Origin: Rhopalosiphum padi
Lineage: Eukaryota; Arthropoda; Insecta; Hemiptera; Aphididae
Reading direction: 5' to 3'
NCBI RefSeq assembly: GCF_020882245.1
Contig: NC_083598.1
Coordinates: 91,269,714-91,333,713 of the forward strand
DNA length: 64,000 nt
Shown here: one piece after another, positions 42,701 through 54,288 of the stretch
Layout of the letters: each line of letters begins with the position of its first letter
How positions within the stretch are numbered: the first letter of the stretch is position 1
Position numbers and translations under genes: made by a program
The notes under the pieces: generated by a model
Seen by the model: the letters and a program-made list of their open reading frames with translations, nothing else
What the model was told of the DNA's origin: nothing
The model's database searches: none

Positions 42701-44556
42701 TTACATTATATATTGTTATACCTATGTATGCCCATATATCTATAATATAATATTATTGTAACAAAGATTACGTTTTGAACTTTGATTCGTTTTGTATCGT
42801 CAATTACATTTAATATATTTATATATATAAATGTGTGTGTGTGATATTTCTATATCCCGTCGATTTGGACTAACGTATTGTTGAATATATATAGTTTATT
42901 TTGACTTAACAAGCATATTAATATGTCTTTGAACCTCTGCTATAAATTAACGTATTTAGTGCCTAATCACACATTCTCACGGTTTTATAATTTTTATTCT
43001 ATGTACCGTTTCACTATAAAAAAAATGTAAATATCTTAAAGCAAGTCAATTATACATCTTGCATATATTTTTTTTTTATTACTCAAAATGAATACCAGCG
43101 ACCATAACCTTATCTTAGAAGAGTTGTTTTTACATCAATGATTTTTACACAAAATACCTATATATTAAAGTAAAAATATCACTGCGGCATTCTTTCGGTG
43201 GATGCACATTTCAATGAATTAAAGCTAGTAATTATAATATAACATTTATAATTATATATTTATTGAAGGTGTTTATCGAGAAATCAAAAGTATCGAATGT
43301 GGGGATGGAAACGGACCATTCGTAACGACTACAACCAGCATCTCTTACATAGTATCCGGATTCAAACTTCTCGACACCAGTTTAGTAGAGGTAAACATTG
43401 CAATGAACATCTATATTGTATTTAAAAGTAGGTAGATTGTACGTAGATAGCTGTTGTAATAATGAAATATATATAAAAACTGGACAATGACTATCCGAAC
43501 ACTTTTTAATTGTGTACATCCATCATGCGTGTTTACATGCATTAACGCTTAAATTACTTAGATGATTTGTTTGAATATCAATGCCAAATTGTATACAAAA
43601 TACGTCTGGATTATTACAGTCATTCAATACACATTACAGTAGTCATTAAAATAATATTATAATTTTTTTTAACAGGTGCATGATCTTTAAATATCATGAA
43701 CGTTTTACAATAACATTATAGTGATACAGTATGCGGTTTTGTTGTAGCGTTATATAAATATAAAAATTTGATTTAATTTATTTTTATTTGATGACAGGGG
43801 TGCTATTTGAGGGAAGGGGAACTTCCGGACTTTCTTCAAACACTTTTTTGTTTTATACGCAATTATTTCTTTATTATAGCATTATACATTTTTATTAAAT
43901 ATAAATTTAAGCATAAATATTTTAATGATGTTCCCTATATCTTAAGGTATTGTATACAAAAATGTTATTGAAAAGCGAAAACGTTTTTATAATATTTTAT
44001 GTTATACGGTGATTATTTAGCAATTAATAATTTTATAATTTGTTATGTTGTTGGATAAGTTGGATTAGGTTGATTGCAGAAGATACTTTTATCAGTTTAT
44101 ATGCAATATTTTACGATTTATATTTGATAATAATATACCTCATATATATAGATATAATATAGGAATTTTTTTTAAATCAAATTTTACATTAATTACAGTG
44201 CATTATGATTTTTTTGCATGTTTAGGTAATGATTGAATCTTGGAAGGACTGGACAGGTGCTAGGCATATATATCTCCACATTCCGTACGACCTGGGTCTC
44301 CAGAGAATCTCGCTTTTGAAAAAGGTGGCTCCGAGTTCTTTGAACTCATTTACATATGTAGTACTCGCTGAATGTTTGAATGTTAACACAGAAGAAAAAA
44401 AAGTAAATTATAATTCAGTTAAAAAAGTGCAAAAATCTAGATAATAAATTTATTTTTTTTAATTTTCAGATGTTACTGTTGGATTTTGTTCAAAGGATGA
44501 GAATAGAAAAATTTCTATCTGGTTACCTATCTGTTTATGAGCTTCGTAATACTTAA
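36796..44556 (+). CDS. Unrecognised 231-residue protein
   Basis: Coding exons: 36796-36841, 41560-41724, 41847-41945, 43269-43390, 44226-44402, 44470-44556 (696 nt, 231 residues). Exons 2-6 join in frame with good GT-AG sites and a clear stop. Exon 1 ('MENGSHSTFKLNIIS') was chosen because it has a strong donor (CCC|GTGAGT), ends in the phase exon 2 needs, and sits next to the CpG-rich block. The 4.7 kb first intron makes this exon less sure than the rest. The product is a soluble-looking mixed alpha/beta protein: no signal peptide, transmembrane segment, zinc motif or low complexity. Landmarks are 'PLTLFSFVTATARDGSQVT', 'VVYPIIHFTEDRNSL', 'TTSISYIVSGFKLLD', 'ESWKDWTGARHIYLHIPYD' and 'MRIEKFLSGYLSVYELRNT' at the end. 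I do not recognise the family. It ends about 550 bases before DRC4 on the same strand, but that does not establish a shared function. Confidence 0.68.
38022..38174. mobile_element. hAT-like MITE with a 15-base G run, 153 bp
   Basis: The inverted ends are AGAGCCGTGCCGT and ACGGCACGGCTCT. An exact 8-base duplication ATTAAAAT lies on either side (38014-38021 and 38175-38182). Directly inside the left end is a run of 15 G (38036-38050). Phrases of the 'gggcgcc' type occur in both arms. It is non-coding and lies in the first intron of the 231-residue gene. Confidence 0.88.
39412..39429. repeat. Short AT dinucleotide repeat
   Basis: About nine AT units in intron 1 of the 231-residue gene. Confidence 0.7.
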
Positions 44557-45104
44557 TTAACGTCAATATTTTATAATATTACAGCAAAAGTATACAAAAC
44601 GCTTATATTAAACTCGCATGACGTATAACTTATTAGTATTAATTATTGTTTTAACTTAAGTTAATGTTATTTTTGATGTTTTTTGAAATGTTGGTTGATT
44701 TTTAATATTTTTTTTTTTACAACTTGTAGTATAAGTATTAATTTTATTTACTTGTAACAATAAGTACTAAACAAATAAACTGATATTATTTAGAAACTAT
44801 AGTTTATTAATTTATTTATATGTATAGGTATGTTTTTAAAATTATGTATAATATATTATATTATTGTGAATGCTAAATAACTATAAGGAGCTCATACATA
44901 TAATGTTTTTACTGCTGTTTATTGTTGTCATAGTAACGTGTTACAAAGATCTAACGATAAAACGTATTTTAATCTTATAGTAGCCAAGGGGCCTATTTTT
45001 GAATGAACAACATTTCAATATATTATACAGGATTTGTAAACGGATCTTGTTGGTTCGTTTGTTAAATTAATACGTGTTGATAAAATTAAATTTTTTTCTT
45101 GAAA

Positions 45105-48100
45105 ATGGTAAGTACATAACTATTTTCTTATAAATGCATGTTCATTCTTATTTAACTGTGTTTATTTTTAATATATTAATTTAAAGGCACCAAAAAAGAA
45201 ATCAAAAGGAAGCAAAGGCGGACGTACGAGTGCCGGGATCGTAGATGGTGTTTCTATGGCTGAAATGTCCAGAGAACAGCTTGAAGGGTTCGCAGCTAGA
45301 ATGAAGAAAGAGTTAGAACGCGAAAGAGAAGAAAGAAATTTCTTTCAACTTGAAAGAGATAAGGTATTGACGTTTTGGGAAATCACGAGACATGAGTTGG
45401 AAGAAAACAGAGCATCATTGAGGCAAGTCAAAAATTCAAAATTTATTAATAGTTATAATAATATAATATAATCGGCCAATTACATTTTGCTTAAAATAGA
45501 AACAAAGACAGAGAAATTGAAGATATAGAGGAAAAACATCAAGACGAAATCAAAGTTTATAAACAAAAGTTGAAACTTTTAATGTACGAACAGCATGTAC
45601 ATCTGTCAGAAGTACAAGTGGGTTGTTTTTGTATTATCTTATTTCACTTTTATAATCTATACTAAGATTGTAGTAAATAGGCTGAAAATATGGTTTCGTT
45701 AAAAATTGCAAATGATGAACATGTAAATGAAGAAGAAGAATTAATTAAAGAAAACGATGCTCTCAAACAAGAAATCGTCGAGATAAATTTACGGCATATA
45801 GAGGAAATAAATAATATTCGATTGGTATAATAATAATAACTATCTACTTAAACTATTGCCCATTGTCATAAAAAAATGTGTGTTGTTTTCGTTGAATAAT
45901 ATGTATATAGGAACATGCCAGAGTTATGCGTGAACTGAAAGACAGATTTATATCTGACTGTCAAGTGATCGAAGGAAAATATCAGAAACGTATGGAAGAT
46001 TTGAGGAACCGTATGGATTTGAAGAACAAAGTGGAAGTGGCTGAGACTGAGGCTAGAAAGAACAAGCGCATAGCGGAAATCATAGAAGACCATAACAACG
46101 CATTCAACAACTTGAAAGAACATTACAATGATATTACTGTCAATAATTTGACATTAATCGGCAGTTTGAAGGTTTGATAGATTCATAAAACTTTATAATA
46201 TATATTTTTATTAATAGTCGTATACTCATATATTAATAAAAAGATAACAAATAATTACGACTTTGAACTTACAGGAAAAGCTATTGGAATTAAAAGAAGA
46301 CCAACAGAGAGCAGAAATGGACCTGAAAGAAGTGACAAAAGAAAACGAATCGTTAAAAGGACCGTTAAAAGAAGCACAAATTAATGTCGAAGAATTGACG
46401 CAAAAAATGTCTAATTACTTAAAAGATAAACAACGATTAATGGTAAGTTTATCTTTATAGTGGTTTTAACTGTGTATCTTTTGATTTAGGTATAATGTTA
46501 ATATTAAATACAGTAGATTCTCGTTGTGTCGAATCTCAAGGGAATCAAGAAAAAGTTCGAGATATCGAGTTTTATAAAAATTCTTAAAAAAAAATTGAAA
46601 AATTAATAAATAATTTGAATGCTTAATATTCATAATTTGAAAACTTAAATTACTAATTATACTACATGCATATCAATAAACTAAATTAATGAATAAATAA
46701 TTATGTTTTAAAAATTTGTCATTACAGTTTGTTTAATATTATTTTTGTTATTTTAAGAATGTAAAAATTAATAATATCCTAAGGACATTTAATTTACGCC
46801 TATTTTCCATTTCATTATATTGTATGCACTGCTTAATTTTTTATTCTTACCGTAATAAAAATATTATTTGTGAAAAACGATTAATTTTATTTCGCTTTTA
46901 ACTTTTAAGTGTAGTATTATAGTAGTTTCAAGGGGATTTCAATGTAGTTCGAGTTAACGAAAAATTCGACATACCTAGGACCTAACGACTTTCAACATAA
47001 TAAGAATCTACTGTATAAGTATACTAATTTTCCAAATACTCATATTATACATATGAACTATACTAAACTACTGTTATTATACTAATAACTATATATTATT
47101 AAATTGCATTGTGCATATGTGCAGCAGTAATCTTAAAAAAGTGCTTTATTACAATATTATTTACCTATTTTATCTTTATTGTGATAGTTATTATAGTAAA
47201 ATGTAATAAATATTTGGACAATAGTATTATAGATATCTCTATTTTTTTTTAAATAATTAAAAACTATATACAAGCTTATGACGCCTTATGTTTATGTCTA
47301 TGTGCAATATATACATTTGGTGATAAAAAAATTATATATTAGTAGCAGAATAAAATATGAGTAAGCAGTTAGTTCTACCACTGTGACTAATGCACTAATG
47401 ATCATTGATCTAATAATCTATTATCTATTTGTCTATATACATATATAGACTTACCGATTCCATATTATAATACGATATCTATGACTAAAACCAAATTAAA
47501 ATATATGTATTTTATCATTGGTTTTAAATACTAATTATAAATTATAACCAATGATTTAAGTAAATTACCTGTTTTATTATTAAATTAATGAAAAGTTATA
47601 CTCGATGTATTGTTATTCTATATTTCTATACTTATAATTTATAAATGTATGTATATGTATATATGCGTGTGTGAGTCGAACAACGAATTGGTTCATTCTT
47701 AACTATAATGCATATAATATCAAAGAAGACTGTTTTCAAAAAAAAGTTAATAATAATTTTAGTATACATTAATATGACTGCACACGAATAATTGTGTTTC
47801 GAATTATTGTTAACTTATAAGTTATAAGTATATAAAAAACACACATATCATAAGTACAAACAGTCGAAAGATTTTGAAGGCTCTATTAATTAACCATAAT
47901 AAGGAGAAGCAAAAAAGTAGGTATACATAGGTACAAGGTACTTATCTACATGTAGTAAAATATTACATGATGGAGTCATATTATTCTCTAACATTTTCTA
48001 TGGAAAAATAATAATCTATATAATCTATCAAAAATACTGCTGCAATTACACAAATTCAAAATTTTAAATATTTTTGTTTTATTAATAAATTGTATTGTGT

Positions 48101-50147
48101 TTAAAAAATTATATTTATTTAGTCGGTACTTACTCTTGGTATAGCGATTTTATTTGGGTGGGGAATTTGTTCTGATGGACATAATAATGAATGCCGATTA
48201 ATATGATTGATAGTAGATTGAAGGTACCTATAATTAATATATATTGTACTAAAAAATATATAATCTATTATGTTCAAATGTTTACATGATTACTTCTTCA
48301 GAACTCTCTTTTTAAACTATACCTACTCATATTATTATAAATTATAATTAATTGATCATTAAACTCACCTACAATATACTTTAATTTATTAATATTTTAA
48401 ATATTAAACATTTAAACCATGGTATATAGCTATATTGTTATACTAGAAAAAAATTACTTCAATTGTAAAATAAAAACTAATTTTTGTCTATGTCATACTA
48501 TTACTGTAGGTTCTTACTAAACGGTTGAAACATTCAAATGATAAGTACAAGGACCTCCAGGTGAATTACGACGAGCTGAAAATGATCTCGGAGAAAGTAA
48601 GTAGATTACTGAGTTCAAGATACTAACAATCAGCTAGATGTTTAAGACCTAAATTTATAGTTATGAAATATTTGACAACGTTTAGATGCAAACCGATTTA
48701 GATAATGTGAAGGACGAATACTCGGACAAATTAATGAATTTGCAAATGGAACACGGGAAAAAGCTGTTGGCGATCGAACGTAGGCTAAAACGATCCGGAG
48801 AAACAGTCGAGGAAAAAGAGGCGCAGATAGCGCGTTTAACTGGAGCTACGTCTGCGGACACTTCGATCGCCATGGCAATGAATGCAAAAACCGAAGTAAA
48901 TCCGTCTGTATTTGTAAATATAAAATTATGTTATGCAATTGGTATAGGACAGTGGTAATAAAAGATTGCAGACCTAACTACCTAAGTACTCTCACGTGAC
49001 GAAATCCACATTGAGTATATGTACATAAAATTTCATGTAAGATATACAATGATGAATATTATTATTTATTACTAAATAATGGTATCTATACATTTTAAAA
49101 ATAATGATATATTTTATTGGGTAGATTTTATCTTAACAATAATAAAAATGCAAATATAGATTAAACACTTAAAAAAACATCCAAATACAAACAGATTTAG
49201 ATTGGTGGATTTTAAAAATAGTGTTTCTTTAGAAAAATGCTAGCAGTCACATAATCGCAAAACTTGATGACTGTGAATTTTAATACTCAAAATTCACATT
49301 TTTCTTTGCAGATAATATAACAATAATACAATATGTCATAGCTCATAAGCATATAAGGTCATAAACTCATAAAGCTATATAAATGAAATATAAAAAGGTT
49401 GAATTAATCAGGTATCTAGGTATTTAAGTTTAGCTAGTGCAGAAGATTAAATATTAATAATCCTTCAATAAAGCTAATCGTACGTCTTCGCTATAAATTA
49501 TAATACTAGAAACAAATGATATTAGTAGGTATACACAGATACACTGAAGGTTCAATTATTTTTATTTAATTAAATGACCTACCTCTCTCACCAGGACATA
49601 ATATATTTGTACACACTTCAAACAATATTAACTTAACATTAAGCATACCGTACAGTTTAGGTATTGATGTATTATGTAAAGGTAATTTTATTCTTGCCCC
49701 GAAAATTGAAATAAAATAGAGTTTCGCGCGTTCCAACTGCTCGTCAAACGTACTAAAACAGTTTACAAGATTTGTCAATGTATTTTAATTTAAAAACTAT
49801 CATATTGTTTTATTATCTCTTCTAAATGGCTGAACCGCATTCAGAAAAAAATATCTGTACACGTTTTTTATTAGGTATATCATAAAAATATGTACAAATC
49901 GATTCGTTAGAACTTATTTATTAAAACTATTAAATAACATGTTCTTACTTTTCAGGCTTTACTTGATAAGAAAAACCGATTAATCGAACAAATATGGAAC
50001 GACCTGGTGGCTGTAACGCAGAAGTACAATGAACTGTGTAAACATTTCAAAAACACACTTCGACATCACGGGATACAAGGCTACGACGACGGAGTTTTCG
50101 AATTGGTACCTACCGACGACAAACACGAATATTTTGAAAACCTCTGA
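45105..50147 (+). CDS. DRC4/GAS8: Dynein regulatory complex subunit 4 (GAS8)
   Basis: Coding exons: 45105-45107, 45187-45422, 45500-45617, 45681-45824, 45911-46171, 46275-46442, 48510-48596, 48686-48895, 49956-50147 (1419 nt, 472 residues; human GAS8 is 478). DRC4 is a coiled-coil rod of the nexin-dynein regulatory complex, which links doublet microtubules and controls dynein in motile axonemes. In an insect the likely sites are sperm tails and possibly chordotonal cilia. Hallmarks: N-terminal 'APKKKSKGSKGG', then 'LEREREERNFFQLERDKV' and 'TFWEITRHELEE', which are nearly the human sequence. 'KEHYNDITVNNLTLIGSLK' opens the GAS domain, and long heptad-rich helices follow to near the end. The first coding exon holds only the ATG. 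The intron after exon 2 begins with GC instead of GT (AG|GCAAGT); a GT donor three bases on would bring an early stop. Intron 6 (about 2 kb) contains a Tigger-like element. Confidence 0.94.
46511..47013. mobile_element. Tigger/pogo-like nonautonomous element, 503 bp
   Basis: The left end CAGTAGATTCTCGTTGTGTC and right end inverted copy (ATAATAAGAATCTACTG) are flanked by TA on both sides (46509-46510 and 47014-47015). Inside the ends are related phrases such as 'ttcgagatatcgag' and 'ttcgagttaacgaaaaattcga'. There is no intact transposase frame. It lies in intron 6 of DRC4. Confidence 0.8.
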
Positions 50148-50320
50148 CAATCACCGACTACTGCAAAATGATTATACTATACATATTTATATGTAATTAT
50201 AATTTATTATTATATTATGACGAATAACAATGCATATGTGGTCATTTTATTTTAAAAAAATTTTCACATAATAATATTATGTACCTATTGAGTTGGTACC
50301 TTTTTTTACCGTGTAGGAAC

Positions 50321-51113
50321 GGGCATACGTAAACTGCGCCCAAATGATCTTTTTTTTTGTAAACTGCGCCCGAAATTTTATCTACGTTAAAAAGGTATAG
50401 TGTAAACTGCGCCCGAATTTTTATCTATGTTAAAAAGGTATAGTGTAAACTGCGCCCGACTTATAAACTTATTAAATTTTGACTTATTAAGGCTTTATGT
50501 TTGACGATTGTGTACTTTTAATAGTATATTATAGAAATTTTATTTTCGTCAAGAAATACCAACACGTTATCGAATATCTATATTGCAGTAATACTAAAAC
50601 TGACAACTGATGGTTATCACTACTTCCGGTATAGTTCTGCTAGTTACTGTACCTATCGTATTCATTTTAATCAGTAAAGTCACGATGGCTGAACAATTCA
50701 TGTCGCAGCGCGAAAAATGCTTAAAAATTATTTCTAATTTTAAATTTCGTAAAATTAATCGGCCTCTAAGTTCGGGTGAGGTTAAGTGGCGATGTACGGT
50801 CCAAAAAACCAAAAAAAAACGTGAAAATTTAGAAAAATTAATCAATAAATATAATAGTAATCAAATTTCAATTGATAAATATGTATCCACCATATGTTAT
50901 TGTTTGTAATATTTATAATTATTTTAATTTTTTAAATTATATTTCATTTTTTATTATTCATATTATAAATTTGTGACGAATTAAATATTTTACCTGTAAT
51001 TTTACCCGGGCGCAGTTTACATGTCACCTTTTTACACTTGATAAAAACTCGGGCGCAGTTTACATGGGTGATTTTGTGTTTACCTGTATCTTGGGCGCAG
51101 TTTACAATCGCCG
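50321..51113. mobile_element. Mutator-like element with repeated 13-base motif in both ends
   Basis: Both ends are built from repeats of GTAAACTGCGCCC. Four copies lie on the left (within 50329-50460), the middle ones in units sharing 'tatctacgttaaaaaggtata'-type spacers. Three inverted copies lie on the right (within 51007-51105). An 8-base duplication GTAGGAAC flanks the element (50313-50320 and 51114-51121). The outermost ends match imperfectly (GGGCATAC versus CGGCGATT before the shared motif). The interior encodes a small FLYWCH-like frame, listed separately. Subterminal repeats, long composite inverted ends and a FLYWCH cargo fit Mutator-like (MULE) elements, whose duplications are usually 8-10 bases. 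No transposase is present, so the copy is nonautonomous. Confidence 0.75.
50610..50909 (+). CDS. Truncated FLYWCH-like protein inside the MULE-like element
   Basis: An uninterrupted 99-codon frame from an ATG at 50610. Residues 1-24 are hydrophobic. A second Met (about residue 26, 'MAEQFMSQ') begins a part that reads as the first half of a FLYWCH zinc finger: 'FKFRKI' then 'LSSGEVKWRCTVQKT'. In that family the segment W-x-C is followed by a second Cys a few residues later; here the sequence runs into 'KKKRENLEKL' with no such Cys, and the His pair is missing. The finger is therefore probably non-functional. FLYWCH domains are commonly found at the N-terminus of MULE-type transposase proteins, which fits the surrounding element. 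It is most likely the remnant left after internal deletion of an autonomous element. An expressed small DNA-binding protein is possible but weaker. Confidence 0.5.
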   Translation: MVITTSGIVLLVTVPIVFILISKVTMAEQFMSQREKCLKIISNFKFRKINRPLSSGEVKWRCTVQKTKKKRENLEKLINKYNSNQISIDKYVSTICYCL

Positions 51114-51121
51114 GTAGGAAC

Positions 51122-52617
51122 TTACACATATGTATACCTTATTCTATTATTATCGTGTAGGAACTTACATTCGCCCTTTTTAGTGATTACCTATAATAAC
51201 TATAGTATAATACATTAATACACCTATTGGCTATTACATAAATATAACCTTTTCATATCTGTGTACATATTTAAGGCCTTGATATAAGAAGTATTTAACA
51301 AATTTCCAATACTACATATTATTACCTATACAATAATGAATATTTATCACAAACAAATAGTACCTATATCAGTTGAGATGTCTCCCCAGATTTTTAATTA
51401 TTGACTAATTGAATGATATATGGCAAAATTATAATACCAGTAACAGCAGTAACTATAATTATATTATAAGACTACGCAAACTATCAACTAAGATTTAAAG
51501 GGGCTTCAGTAGGCAATTTATAGACATTTAATGTAACTTTTTTGAACAATTTAATTTTGATTTTAAAATTTAAAATATTTTAAGAGTATAATTTTGAATG
51601 GAATTATAACTCATTTACAAAAATGTATAAAATGTATTTAATGTTGTGATGTTGATGTGTAAATTATCTAGTTTATGTTGATAGATAGAGATAGCCATCT
51701 CTTAATTTCAAAAATGCAATTGAACATATTTTCTGTGAAATTCTTAACTCTGCCGGACTAAATACCATGTAAGAAACATGTCAATGTTGCACAAGGTAGG
51801 CATATATGTCTGAACATTATCATACTATTTAAATTTATGAGTTTAATATATTTTAATAGGCAATGCCCAATTACAAGTTTGAACATAAATAAGTTCAACA
51901 ATTATACAGTTAAGAATGTAACACAAAATAAATATATCACAGCTAATAAAATAATAAAATAAAAATATAAATATAAATAATGTAACAATAATCATCAATA
52001 TATTTATAATATATAATAATTGTAGTATAAATGTATACGTGTAGTAGGATGTAGGTACATAAATATTATATTTTTATAATATTCTATACAATATATACAA
52101 TTTAAAAAGACATGATATATTAGGTAATGTGACTGCAGTGTACATTAAAAATTAATTTTTTTTTTTAATGTAACTATAACATTTACAAAATATTTTTGAA
52201 ATAATTTATTTAACAACTTATAAATAATATCAAAATCAATAGTAAAATAAACATTAAAGCTTGTTAACAGTCATGATATAACATATTATACTAATGTATT
52301 TATACTTTTATAGAAAAAATAAATCTTAAACACAATGTACTTATCAAATTTTAAAAATGATTACATAGAGTAATTGTTACGTTTCTTACATGAATAATTC
52401 AATATTACTATTATATTTCAAAAATATCATTATTTAGTTATAAGTTCATCAATGTTTAAACATTTATAAATTGTTAATATATTGCAATAGGATAATAGCT
52501 GTACCTATATCCTAAGAATAGGTATGTGATAACGATAAAAAAGTGAACATTCAAAAAAAAAAATAATAGGTATGTGATTGTTTGTTTGAAATGTTTGAAT
52601 ACAACATTACTAGTTAC
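51122..52617. other. AT-rich intergenic DNA between DRC4 and XRCC4
   Basis: No coding exon seen. The start repeats the string GTAGGAACTTACA (51114-51126 and again near 51160), a local duplication next to the MULE-like element. The remainder is A/T-rich and should include the 3' untranslated region of the XRCC4-like gene, which ends at 52618 on the minus strand. Confidence 0.55.
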
Positions 52618-53895
52618 CTATAGAATACCAGACCATAGGTCATCAAGCACAGACTTTTTTTTTGGTATTTCGTGTTTGTCATGTTGAATTATTGATGGCT
52701 GCAGCTGAGGCGGTGGTGAAACTGTCAACGACTGTTGTAACCATGTTGGTGAACTGCTAGGCGAATCTATTTGAGTGTCCGCTAAGTATCTAGGATCGAT
52801 TGGTATGTTCTCAGCTGAAGTAGGTATTGGGACAATAGGGAAAACTGGTGCTGAACACTCTAGAATTGAAGTGGACATAAGGGTCTCCTCAGTATCTGAA
52901 ACTAAATTACCAGAAATATTGACACTATTTAATCCATCCACTTCCATAGAATGAGGCTGCTGGATTTTGCTGTTGATACGTTGTAAACCGGCGTTCTCGT
53001 CTTCGGACGAGGAAGGACACCGTTTTATGTTCTGACTATTAATGGTCGATCGTCTAATCTTACATATCGACCTGGGTTGGCTACGACACGTACCACGTCC
53101 CCGCCTTCTTCGACCTATCACTTCATCTTGTTCACTGGCGGCGACCACTGGCTGTAGCACATTACGCTCCAACTTCTGGTCAGTCAGCTTCTGTTGCAGA
53201 TCGGTTATCCGCTGCTTCTTCGCGTTCAACACCTCCACAAACCGAGCCATTAGCCGCTGGTCGTCTGACTGTCGGCTGTCGACCATCGACCGCAATTCGT
53301 TCAGCAGTCGGCGGTTGTCTTCCGAAAGACGTCGCTCACAGTCCGCGGCCGCCAGATCGGACAGTTCTCGTTGCTTCCGTTCAGCAGAGAGTAAACGAAT
53401 CAGCGGTGTGATGAACGAAGTGCACGTCACTGACATCGTAGACGTTACCTCTCTCATCTGAACCGAGCCAAGCGTCGCTAAGCCAAACGGACGAACTTTA
53501 ATCTTCCACGCCAACGTAAGCAGTTGGTCGTTATCGCCGTCTTCCCGTCGCAAATGGTATTCGTAATCCGTCGACGGTCTGTCACCACTGCATACTAACG
53601 CGGCTCGAGCGTCCCGTAACCAAATACGAACGACTGTCGATTCGTCGTCGTGTTGGACCCCAGAATTTAGGCTCTGATCTGCTGCCTTGTCGCCCATTAC
53701 AAATCCCGTGTACACTACATAATCATCCAACGACATGTTCACGATCGCAGTTACCTGCAACGCCATCCGTGCCTGATCGTCAGCCGCCTCGTCGCAAAAC
53801 GCCACTTTCAGGTGTACCGTCACAGTGGGCGAGTCGGTTAACGACCATTGACACTTTAACGTCGAGAATTCGTAACTGGGTTCGTTAGCTTCCAT
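52618..53895 (-). CDS. XRCC4: XRCC4-like DNA repair protein, single exon
   Basis: One uninterrupted coding exon of 425 residues, starting at the ATG at 53895. An in-frame GTG two codons earlier is not a likely start. XRCC4 is the non-homologous end-joining factor that forms filaments with XLF and stabilises DNA ligase IV on broken DNA ends. The N-terminal ~165 residues are strand-rich, as expected for the XRCC4 head. A coiled-coil stalk follows at about 170-240, where 'MARFVEVLNAKKQRITDLQQ' matches the family's stalk motif (RF..VLNeKK.KI..L). A basic patch 'RRRRGRG' (about residue 265) may be a nuclear signal, and 'SSSEDEN' resembles a casein kinase 2 site as in vertebrate XRCC4. The C-terminal ~125 residues are Ser/Pro-rich and unlike anything I know; the protein is about 90 residues longer than human XRCC4 (336). 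The lack of introns is unusual beside its neighbours. XLF or PAXX are alternative family members, but the stalk motif favours XRCC4. Confidence 0.82.
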   Translation of the reverse strand: MEANEPSYEFSTLKCQWSLTDSPTVTVHLKVAFCDEAADDQARMALQVTAIVNMSLDDYVVYTGFVMGDKAADQSLNSGVQHDDESTVVRIWLRDARAALVCSGDRPSTDYEYHLRREDGDNDQLLTLAWKIKVRPFGLATLGSVQMREVTSTMSVTCTSFITPLIRLLSAERKQRELSDLAAADCERRLSEDNRRLLNELRSMVDSRQSDDQRLMARFVEVLNAKKQRITDLQQKLTDQKLERNVLQPVVAASEQDEVIGRRRRGRGTCRSQPRSICKIRRSTINSQNIKRCPSSSEDENAGLQRINSKIQQPHSMEVDGLNSVNISGNLVSDTEETLMSTSILECSAPVFPIVPIPTSAENIPIDPRYLADTQIDSPSSSPTWLQQSLTVSPPPQLQPSIIQHDKHEIPKKKSVLDDLWSGIL

Positions 53896-54288
53896 CTCCA
53901 CAAGAGAGTTTTAAATTTCCCCGAAGTCCGAGATGCCTACGTTTTCAATTTTATAACACGATTTACGATAAATTCATATTATATAGATTTATGATTTAAG
54001 TCTTGAATTTGTGTATAATTGCGGGCTGACTGTGTAGATGTCGAGTCGTGTAGCTGCCAGTTGGCTGCTGACTCAGCAGTGCTGAGTGTAGTAGTGTACT
54101 GACATCGCGTTCATCCGTCATCGCAATGACTACAAGCGATAACTTATAGTTAACACTGATAACAGTTTTTAATGTTTTGATAACTTTGTTTATATTTACT
54201 TGTTATCGGTACACGGTTGTAGATAGTACTATCTTAGTCTGTGAGAACGGAGCATTATTTCTGGTAGCATCAACTGAGACGAGTAGGT

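Noticed and set aside
53042..53461. 139-codon plus-strand frame
   Set aside because: Antisense shadow of the XRCC4-like coding exon.
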